64,000 nucleotides of DNA from Cornus controversa (lineage: Eukaryota > Streptophyta > Magnoliopsida > Cornales > Cornaceae), in NCBI GenBank assembly GCA_026545225.1, contig CM048849.1:48219836-48283835 (forward strand), in the 5' to 3' direction. The position numbers and the translations under genes were made by a program. Below are positions 55,722 to 64,000 of the stretch, piece after piece. The number at the start of each line of letters is the position of its first letter. Within the stretch, counting starts at the first letter, position 1. A model generated the notes under the pieces. It was not told the DNA's origin, made no database searches, and was given only the letters and a program-made list of their open reading frames with translations.

Positions 55722-58150
55722 ATACGAATTGAATTCATAATAGCATGAATTTAGGAGGATGAAGGATGTTAATTTGCATTTGTTATGTTGTGGATTGTAT
55801 GGGAAAACAACCTTGACCCTTAGAAAATCAGATTTGGTGAAGTAGATTTAAATTTTGAATTTTTTTGCAAAGAACCCTAGAACTTGTGAATTAGGGGTTT
55901 TCGATTCGGGCCATTCTTGATGGGGATTTTTGTACCATGGGTAGAGGGGATCAAGAGGAGAAGAATGGTACAAAAATTAGGATGAACTGAGGTCGGAAGA
56001 CACGGGAAAACGTGCCAGAAAAACCCCCACTAGGGAAGAAGACCCCAGCGGGCGCGTACCCCCACGCACGCCGCCGACGCGTGGGGGTGCATCCGACCGG
56101 CGGTCGGAAAATGATTTTTGGACCCCACTCGTCGGGGCCCACCTATGGGTCCTATATGGGCTCCATTTCGAATTAGTTTGGTATTTTTTTTCAATTTTTG
56201 AAATTTTTGGAAAAACTTGAAAATTCAGAAAATTATTTTTTAAAAATAATTTTATAATTTCAAAAATTCCCAAAATTTTATCTCATATTTATAGGGGTTT
56301 AAGGAGCTTGGGTTTTAAATTTCAAATAAAAAAGATTTACCCTTGTTTTTAAATTGATTTTTAAATTGTCTAAAAATTGAGTTTTCCACCTTCTTTTATT
56401 TTAGAAAATACATAGAAATTTTAAAAAATTCCCAAATTTTTATTTTAGCTTCCTAGATATTAAACGAACTTGGGTTTAAATTTTTATCTTGAAATGAGTT
56501 CTCCTTGGTGTTCAATTAATTTTTAAAGTGTCTAAAAGTTGGGTTTTCATCTTCTTTTATTTGTAGAAAATATTTTAAAATTTCAGAAAATTCTAGAAAA
56601 ATTTAGATAACTTTATAGGGATGAAATACACCTGATTTTTAAATTTTAGGTGAAAATGAGTTTCCCTTGTGGTTTTATCAATTTTAAAGTATGCCTCAAA
56701 AAAATTATGTTTTATTTTATTTTTGCTGGAAAAATATTTTTTAAAAATTTTAGAAAATTCCAGAATGTTTAAATAGGGTTCTTAGAAGCAGAATAGGCCC
56801 GAGAACTTAAATTCGAGTTAGGTTTTGACCTCCTGAAGTTTTAGATAAATTAGAGGTTTGATTGGGTGTTTGCTTATAAAGTGGATAATTGTGTTATTTG
56901 ATATACTTGAATGTGTTTTCCTTTGAAGTTATAACTATCCATGAAATACTTGATTATACTTTACTTGTGAATGAGTTGTCTTATGGTGATGATGGCATAT
57001 CGGATAAGTTAAATCACTTTGTTTTGTGCAAATTAAAATCATAATGCACTCTGTTTTATTTTATGTTTCATATTGGGGAGGAGGCATGTAAGGATTGACA
57101 GGCGTGTTAGGATCGCCAATACCTAATAAGGTATCTATACATCATATTTGGCATGTCAGGATTGTCATGTGTGTCACCAATACCTAATAAGGTATCTATA
57201 CATCATATTTGGCATGTCAGGATTGTCATGTGTGTCAGGATCGCCAATACCTAATAAGGTATCTATACATCATATTTGGCATGTCAAGATTGCTAGGAGT
57301 GTCAGGATTGCTAATACCTAATAAGGTATCTATACATCATATTTGGTATGTCAGGATTGCCAGGCGTGTCAGTATCGCCAATACATAATAAGGTATCTAT
57401 ATATCATATTTGGCATGTCAGGATTGTCAAGCGTGTCAGGATTGCCAATACCTAATAAGGTATCTATACATTATATTTGGCATGTTAGGATTGTCTAGAT
57501 TTAATAAAATGCATGCATATGTTTCTTTATTTTGAACTTAAAGAATGTGTTCATTATTGAATGATAAGGGTTTGTTGGGATAATGTATAAGGATGATTTT
57601 TATCTTTGAAGACATGAATTGAATAAGGAATAACCTGTATGTTTACACCTATATTTATCTCTTGTGTCCCTCACACTTAGGGTATGTTTATTAGTTCTCT
57701 GATTGGGATGTAGTAGATAGAAGTTGCTCGTGGGTTTAACCCACTTTGTTGATATTTCAGGTCGCGTGTAGGTTCCCCCGTTAGGATAGAACGTTAGGGT
57801 TGGTTGTGGCAAACATCTCTTCTCATCAGTTTCAGGGTAGGAATTTATATTCTTCTTCAAGAATTTGAAACACGGAAATTTTTAGAAACTTTGGTTATTG
57901 GTTTTAAAGTAGAGTTTAAACTCTTGTTCATTCTGGTTAAGGGGTTCTTGTGTTACGAGAGTTCCAAATTGTATTACCCGACGCTTATTTAGTTGTTTAC
58001 TTTTATTTTAATTCAGTGAGATTTTTTGATCACCTTTTAGAATTTATTTTAGTCTATCTTTTGTATCCTATGCTTCTTGCAATCAATTGTTAATATCTCT
58101 CAGGTTTTGTGTATAAGACTGACCACCTCATGTGCGAAATATTGTGGGGG
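55084..58150 (+). mobile_element. Ty3/gypsy-type LTR E inserted in the ATPase locus
   Basis: The region matches LTR D on the opposite strand in several blocks (55380-55540, the GC-rich 56000-56160 block with CCCACGCACGCCGCCGACGC, and the 68-bp array). Near the 3' end the arrangement AACCCACTTTGTTGATATTTCAGGTCGCGTG (57737) is like other gypsy LTR ends. A 24-bp (GT)n tract is at 55698-55721. The exact ends are not found. It separates the actuator start from the rest of the ATPase. Confidence 0.6.
57080..57490. repeat. 68-bp tandem array in LTR E
   Basis: Repeats of GCCAATACCTAATAAGGTATCTATACATCATATTTGGCATGTCAGGATTG-type units; the landmark AATACCTAATAAGG occurs at 57118, 57179, 57246 and further on, with spacings of 61 to 68 bp, about six copies. 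It is the reverse complement of the array at 42470-42890. Confidence 0.9.
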
Positions 58151-58159
58151 TATTTCAGA

Positions 58160-59350
58160 GACCTTTTCTTTTATGGGGACTAAAGTTCAAGATGGCTCTG
58201 CTAAAATGCAGGTGACATCAGTAGGTATGAGGACTGAATGGGGAAGATTGATGGTGACTCTGAGTTATGGAAGAGAAGATGAGACACCGCTGCAAGTGAA
58301 GCTTAATGGAGTAGCAACTATTATAAGGAAGATTAGTTTGGCTTTCGCTGTGCTGACATTTTTGGTACTGACTACACGGTTTCTAGTAGTGAAGGGACTA
58401 CACAATGAGATTACAAAATGGTCCACAAGTGACGCGCTTAACCTTTTGAATTTCTTCGCCATTGCAGTGACTATACTTGTTGTTGCAGTACCAGAAGGGC
58501 TGCCATTAGCCGTGACATTAAGTCTAGCCTTTGCAATGAAGAAATTGATGAATGATTAGGCACTTGTTAGGCATCTCTCTACATGTGAGACAATGGGTTC
58601 CGCTAGTTGCATTTGCACAGATAAGACAGGAACTTTGACAACAAATCATATGGTTGTCACTAAAATATAGATTGCTGGAGAGTCTAAAGTGATAAAAAGT
58701 AATGAAAATGGAGATATATTGAAGTCTTCTATCTCAGAAAGAGTATTGAGCATGCTTTTGCAGTCTATATTTCAAAACACTACCTCTGAGGTGGTGAAAG
58801 GTAAAGATGGAAAAACTAATATATTGGGAACTCCTACTGAAACGGCATTATTAGAGTTTGGCTTGCTCTTTGGGAGTGATTTCAATGCTCACACAAAGCA
58901 CTTTAAGATAGTGAAATTGAGCTTTTCAATTCAATCAAGAAAAAGATGTCTATGCTCGTGGCTGTTCCAGGTGGTGGGCTTCGAGCATTCTGTAAAGGGG
59001 CATCAAAAATCATTTTAAGTATGTGTGACAAGATTGTTAAAAACAATGACGAATCTGAGCCTTTCTCTGAAGAACAGAGGAAAAAAATCTCAGATGTCAT
59101 AAATGGTTTTGCCTGTGAAGCTCTAAGAACCCTCTGCCTGGCTTTCAAAGATATAGAAAATACTTCTAACGCAGATGGTATCCCTGATGATAAGTATACA
59201 CTAATAGCAGTTGTTGGAATTAAGGATCCAGTTCGCCCTTGGGTAAGGGAAGCCGTTAAGACTTGTTTGGCTGTTGGGATTGTCATGAGGATGGTCACTG
59301 GAGACAACATTAATACTGCCAAAGCCATAGCTAAAGAAAGTAACATAATA
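58160..59350 (+). pseudogene. ACA-type Ca2+-ATPase, M3 to P-domain part, with stops
   Basis: The reading goes GTKVQDGSAKMQVTSVGMRT, EWGRLMVTLSYGREDETPLQ, VKLNGVATII, FFAIAVTILVVAVPEGLPLA (M4, with the PEGL calcium-site motif), then the phosphorylation motif [16 protein letters not shown] (Asp codon at 58620), FCKGASKIILSMCDKIV in the nucleotide-binding domain, DPVRPWVREAVKTC and MVTGDNINTAKAIAKES. Lesions: TAG at 58557 replacing a Lys codon, TAG at 58668 replacing a Trp codon, and a one-base loss near 58917 which moves the frame. It stops at 59350; M5-M10 are missing. The family normally has about 1,020-1,040 aa. Confidence 0.92.
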
Positions 59351-59571
59351 TAATATGAAATATATTATCTAACACTCATCAACATAAATATATTATAAAC
59401 CATAAAAATTTGAACCCTTTCATCTCATCCATAAAAATTAGTCCCAATAAAAATTAAAATTGAACTCAAATATATAATATTTTAGAGGAAAAAATAAACA
59501 AAACAAAATAGGAAAAACACAATGTAAAAGGCAAAAATAGTGCCATTTCACCGAATCATATTACATAACAT

Positions 59572-59619
<48 letters not shown>

Positions 59620-59892
59620 AACTGTAGCAAAGTAAAAAAAAAAAAAGAAAATTTGTAACAAATATGTTGGCTTAGAATTCGGATGTGAGATTTGGGCATC
59701 TAACTAATCAAAACCCATTCTCTTTTGATAATATATGTGTATAGATACAGTCTTACAAAGAGAGAAAATAAAGTTTTGAGAGCAAGAGAGAGATTGTGGA
59801 TGAAGGAGAAGGGAGTAAAAGGGTGGCTGTTTAGAGACTTTGAATTCTCTCCCTCTCTCTTAATTTCTCACACTAGACAAGTAACCACTATG
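59351..59892. other. ATPase pseudogene flank and microsatellite
   Basis: The sequence GTAACATAATA...ATATGAAATATATTATCTAAC right after the break (59340-59383) recurs in inverted orientation at 53838-53886 beside the other end of the ATPase copy. A (CA)n tract occupies 59574-59612. No gene. Confidence 0.55.
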
Positions 59893-60480
59893 TAATATCC
59901 CCCTTTAATATATGGTATGATATTGTCCTCTTTGGGCCCAAGCCCGCATGGTTTTGCTCTTGGATTTTTACTCCAAAAGACCTCATACCATTTAAAGAGA
60001 ACACACTACATATAAGCACATCCCCTTCTTCACGCCCAGGCGATGTGGGATTGAGCACCCCGTACCCTGTCAGTATGGTAGCTCAACCCAATGTCTGTCT
60101 TCACACCCACCCACTCACACCCATCCACAAGGGTTACTACAATCCACCCCCATACGAGGCCCGACGTCCTCGTCGGCACACTTCCGGCTGGGTTCAGGCT
60201 TTGATACCAACTGTAATACCCCGCTCCAACACATGGTATAATATTATCCGCTTTGAACCCAAGCTCGTATGGTTTTGCTCTTGGATTTTTACCCCAAAAG
60301 GCCTCATACAATTTAAAGAGAACACACTACATATAAGCACATCTCCTTCTCCACAGCCAGGCGATGTGAGATTGAACACTCTGTACCCTGTCAGTGTGGT
60401 AGCTCAGTTTAGTGTCTGTCTTCGCACCCGCCCACTCACACCCGTCCACAAGAGTTACTACACACTGCGCCGTAGTAAAC
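59893..60480 (+). repeat. Tandem duplication of a ~318-bp dispersed repeat
   Basis: Two units begin TGTAATATCCCCCTTTAATA (59893) and TGTAATACCCCGCTCCAACA (60211). Both contain GGTATxATATTxTCC, AAGC(C/T)CGxATGGTTTTGCTCTTGG, CTCATACxATTTAAAGAGAAC, CATATAAGCACATC, CCAGGCGATGTGxGATTGA and ACCCTGTCAGTxTGGTAGCTCA. The phrase GGCTTTGATACCAACTGTAATA links them. It looks like part of a solo LTR or other promoter-bearing repeat common in dicots. Confidence 0.85.
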
Positions 60481-60489
60481 TCTAGATTG

Positions 60490-60649
60490 AGAAAGTGAAA
60501 ACAGAGCAGATGGGGAGAGTTTGGGTTGGATTATTTGGGTTTGGGCTGAGTTTGGGTTAGATTAGGGTGTATTATAATTGTTTCAGGTTTGAGCTAGGTA
60601 TATATTTGTTATTATTTTTCCTTTTATTTTCCTTTTAGTATTTATTTTT

Positions 60650-60710
<61 letters not shown>

Positions 60711-62266
60711 ATGAGGGTTGGCTCTCTCACTTTGAAGGGCTTTGACTTGCATAGTTAGGCCTTGAATTTGATTTCTGGTGGGCTTGGTGTTTGGATAGAA
60801 ATGAGTTTAGTACAGCTGGTTTAAATTTGGGCTTAGAATGTGGATTGGTCTAATTGGTGACTATGAAAATTAGCTGATAGGTCATTAGCCTAGTAATCTA
60901 TTTTGAGCATTTAGATTTTTGACTTGATTTAGGAAATTGGAAGTATATGAGTTAGGTAGCAATTTCTGTTTGGGCCTAGATGGTATGGACTTGGATTGTG
61001 TATTTAATTTCAATGGGGTCGCTAAATGTTAAAAATTAGGAATTGGAGAAAAATATATTTTTTTAATGCTCTATAATTTACGTAAACACTTCATAAATTG
61101 TATGTTTTGCATGATAGAACTAATTATGTTAGAATAGTTAGTTTTAGGGATTAAAATCTATTTGGTGATGTTTAGGCATTATCATTTCACACTTGGCCAT
61201 TTAATTTATTAATAAATTATAAAGATAAAATGTTGGAGATAAGCATGTTTTGTTTTTTTTCCTTGTTTCATTTTAGTCTAAATTTGGGATAAATATGCTT
61301 TAAGCTTTAAAAATGGTGAAAAATCCTAGGGTGGTATATTTTGGCATAATAAATTTAATTATGCTAAAGTAATTAAGTTTAGCAAAGATTTAAGTGGCGA
61401 AATCCTAAAGTGATTTAATGTGATTAGTGATCAGATTAAAAGAACGATTTGATTTATTAAATCTTGAAATCTTGAAAATGAGATAAAATTCTTAAAGAAT
61501 TTCTGAAGTATGGTCATGGACCTACCTATGGGATGTGTACTACCCTTTTGTTATGGCCATTGGGCGAAGTGTGCCCTTGTTGTGTGGAAGTGGTCCAGGA
61601 CCATCTGGGTGAGTAGACGTACAAGCCCAGCCACCTGTGCGACCTTCCTTAGTCCGGGACTATGCGATACGCACCGCTTGTTGGCTAAGCATGCCATCTA
61701 TTTGAGGGGAGCCCGAGACTCATGTGAGATTTTTAATATTAAGTTAATCTAGATAATTAGCTTAATAAGGAATTGTTGAGAATACGGTTCCTATGTGTGA
61801 AAGAAATTGTAGATATGATAATTAACTAGAGTTTAATTATCATAAGAAAATTTGTGAATCTAATCAACAAAGATTGTTGTATGAGTCCTTATATATAGGA
61901 ATTTAAGGCAAGGTCAATTTGTTGTGTAATGATAGTGTTTTGCAATTTTTGCTGAGCTTGTTGAGCTCACCCCATTTTATTTTTAGGTACCGAGTGAATG
62001 GAAGTGCGGTACAAGACAGTGGAGGCCATTTACATGTAAATCTCTTTGGCATGTAATTATCTTTTGTTGTACAAAGCTGATACTCAAGATGAGGGATGAG
62101 ATCTCCAGATGAAGTTTTTGTAATAGATGATCTAGATGATTATATTTTGATTGTAATATGTAAATATTGGATGAATGTATGGTATGACGGATGTAGTTTT
62201 TCAAGTCACACACCAAATTCAAGTACCGGACTAGAGTTCCTTGTATTTAAATTTGGGGGTGTGACA
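60490..62266 (+). mobile_element. Ty3/gypsy LTR (C)
   Basis: The LTR ends ...AATTTGGGGGTGTGACA at 62266 and is followed by a primer-binding site. GAGCTCACCCCATTTTATTTTTAGGTACCGAG at 61954-61985 matches the 3' LTR motif seen in A and B. A (TA)n/(GA)n microsatellite sits at 60655-60710. The 5' boundary is not certain; 60490 is only an estimate. Confidence 0.6.
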
Positions 62267-62267
62267 G

Positions 62268-62284
62268 TTTGGTATCAGAGTCTA
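62268..62284 (+). other. Primer-binding site (initiator Met-tRNA type)
   Basis: TTTGGTATCAGAGTCTAGG immediately downstream of the LTR end GTGTGACA matches the TGGTATCAGAGC(C) site used to prime minus-strand synthesis in many plant gypsy and copia elements. Confidence 0.8.
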
Positions 62285-62424
62285 GGTTATGAGGCACCTA
62301 GCTAGTGGAAGTGATATTTAAGATATGAGTTATATGAGTCGTATTGATTATCCTATCTATTTTCTTACCATGCTCCGAGTTTAGGTATGGTTAATTTTAA
62401 GACTAATGATATTATCATCCTGTA

Positions 62425-64000
62425 ATGGAAAATAGGATGTCAGGAGCTGGTAAAGGACGCGATAGACAAGGTGGACGTGATGACACTGGTCGTGGAAGAA
62501 GCGGCCGTGGAACGGAACAGATGGATGGGGTAGTTCAGATGCCGAGCCCGAGGATTCAAATGCCGAACCCGGATGTTCAAATGTCGATCCCAGAGGTGGG
62601 ACAGGGTCCAATCATTACCCTGGTCCAACAAATAAAGAAATTGGGAGCGATTGACTTTATCAATGCTACAGATCCATTAGATTCAAAAAAGTGGATAGAG
62701 GACATGGAGAATATTTTGAGATTATGGACTGCACCGAAGTGTAGAAGAGAAAGATAACAGTTTTTGCTTATCTGGCGATGCCCGACAGTGGTGGCAATAT
62801 GGGATTTGGAGTGTTAGGGATGTCACACATATGTACTGGGATGAGTTTAAGAATCGGTTCTATGACAAGTATTTTCCATGTGCAGTGAGAGATGGAATGG
62901 CAGCTGAGTTCATACACTTGGAGCAAGAAACTATGGCATTGACAGCCAGTCAATATGAGGTTAAAGTTATAAAACTCTCTCGATTTGCGCCTTATAGTTG
63001 CAGATGAGGAGAGTCGGGCTAAAAGATTTGCAGAGGGATTGACACCTAACATAAGGAGGCTAGTGATTAGTCAAGGGTTAAATAGTTATGTAAAGGTCGT
63101 AGAGCATGCTACAAGGATTGAACAGGATAACCTTAAATATCAACGAAGGAAGGAACATAAGGCTACAGAGAAAGAAAAGGAAAAAAGTAGCTTTAACTCA
63201 CAGCAGAATCTGAGAAGGCAACAATAACAACAACCTCCAAAAGATATGCAGAGCAAAACAGAGCAGAAAGGTAGGCAGGATTGGCAAGTAATGAAAAGAC
63301 AAATAGTTGGTGGAGGTGAGCAGTCCACAACTATGGTACCAGCTGCACCTCATAACGCTTAGCCTCGCCAGTTCCATGGACAGTGCTACAACTGTCAACA
63401 AAAAGGACATATAGCGCGTTACTGTACCAAACCACATAAGGAAGGTCAGCAAAGGGGTCAGGCACCACAGTAGTAGGGGGAGCAAGGGTTTATGCTGTCT
63501 ACCCAAAAGTTGGGCAGGATGCTGTACCACCTGCAATGGAAGGTACATTTACTATTTATGGCAATATAGCTAGGGTGTTATTTGATTCAGATTCTGAGTA
63601 GTCATTATTTCACTATCATTGGTAAATGCACTTGGACTGGAACCTGTAAGTATGAATAGTGATATCCCCCCATTGCAACTCCCCTTGGACACTCAACGAC
63701 ACTTGATAGGATGTGTTGTGCTTGTCCTATTAGGATTATTGAAGGAACCTTCGGATGACTTGATAGTGATGCAAATAAGGGCATATCATTATCACCTATC
63801 TAGTTGTAGGAATTTGGTAAGCTAGACCTAAGGTTGGAGTCTAGGTAGAGTTATGATAGTTGAGATGTGATAGACTCTAGTTATGGGAGCCTAGGAATTT
63901 GAAAAGTTTGATATAGAAATTTCATGTGGAAAATGGAGAATTGATTGTGATTATAGGTTTGAAGGAACCGAAGGTGTGAGGTTAAGGAAGACATGTTGTC
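62425..64000 (+). pseudogene. Degenerate Ty3/gypsy gag (and protease start), cut by window end
   Basis: The gag polyprotein starts MSGAGKGRDRQGGRDD (Met at 62437; in-frame ATG also at 62425), is Gly/Arg-rich, then KKLGAIDFINATDPLDSKKW (the conserved retrotransposon-gag segment), and FLxSGDARQWW, WDEFKNRFYDKYFP after a frameshift near 62757. The frame changes again by 62985 (ADEESRAKRFAEGLTPNI), with stop codons at 63225 and 63361. The CCHC knuckle CYNCQQKGHIARYCTKP is at about 63391-63441. A protease-like VLFDSDSE (DSGA expected) follows with a stop at 63598. Several stops and shifts make it non-functional. The reverse transcriptase would lie beyond the window. Confidence 0.9.

Noticed and set aside
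62096..62305. 69-codon frame across the LTR/PBS border
   Set aside because: It spans the LTR end and primer-binding site, which are non-coding.
1..64000. CRISPR array, bacterial operon or biosynthetic gene cluster
   Set aside because: The DNA is plant nuclear; tandem arrays found have no unique spacers of constant size, and the genes are unrelated in function.

Overview
The window is nuclear DNA of a flowering plant, almost certainly a eudicot. It is AT-rich, its genes carry introns with GT...AG borders (and one probable GC...AG intron), it contains plant-only families (QWRF, DOG1-like, atypical nepenthesin-type aspartic protease, ACA-type calcium pump), and most of it is plant transposon debris. 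I cannot name the species.

Layout. 1-13.2 kb is a repeat-only region with two fold-back Mutator-like elements that have perfect 9-bp target duplications, a smaller TIR element, and two related Ty3/gypsy-type LTR remnants. 13.26-13.96 kb (minus) is a frameshifted DOG1-like gene. 14-18.5 kb is AT-rich and repeat-derived. 18.55-24.34 kb (plus) is an intact six-exon QWRF-motif protein gene (595 aa). 24.3-27.8 kb holds two long TIR/fold-back elements. 27.80-34.14 kb (plus) is an intact four-exon gene for the splicing factor CWC25 (546 aa); its last exon contains a 177-bp in-frame tandem repeat and its third intron holds a 797-bp hAT element and a 5'-truncated RTE LINE, both with target duplications. 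35.0-36.1 kb is a partial duplicate of the 3' part of that gene lacking the coding exon. 38.02-39.64 kb (plus) is an intact aspartic protease gene with a signal peptide.

41.7-53.7 kb looks like a second copy of the protease promoter, cut in two by about 11.4 kb of inserted material: an inverted gypsy LTR with 68-bp repeats, a DUF8039-type transposon domain, a tRNA-derived SINE head, another LTR, one glyoxalase II exon with a lost metal ligand, a nested MITE, and a CACTA terminus at 52798. 53.7-59.4 kb is a broken ACA4/ACA11-like autoinhibited calcium ATPase locus. Its N-terminal half lies on the minus strand, about 270 bp of it is repeated almost perfectly in inverted orientation on the plus strand, and the P-domain part is separated by another gypsy LTR and carries two stop codons and a frameshift. 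59.9-60.5 kb is a tandem repeat, and 60.5-64 kb is an LTR, primer-binding site and degenerate gag of a Ty3/gypsy element that runs off the window.

The four cellular genes (DOG1-like, QWRF, CWC25, protease) are unrelated in function and are not an operon or a recognisable metabolic cluster. I found no CRISPR array and no rRNA or tRNA gene. The most unusual structures are the calcium-pump palindrome, the split protease promoter copy, the fold-back element family, and an LTR carrying a cluster of a 16-bp palindromic word.
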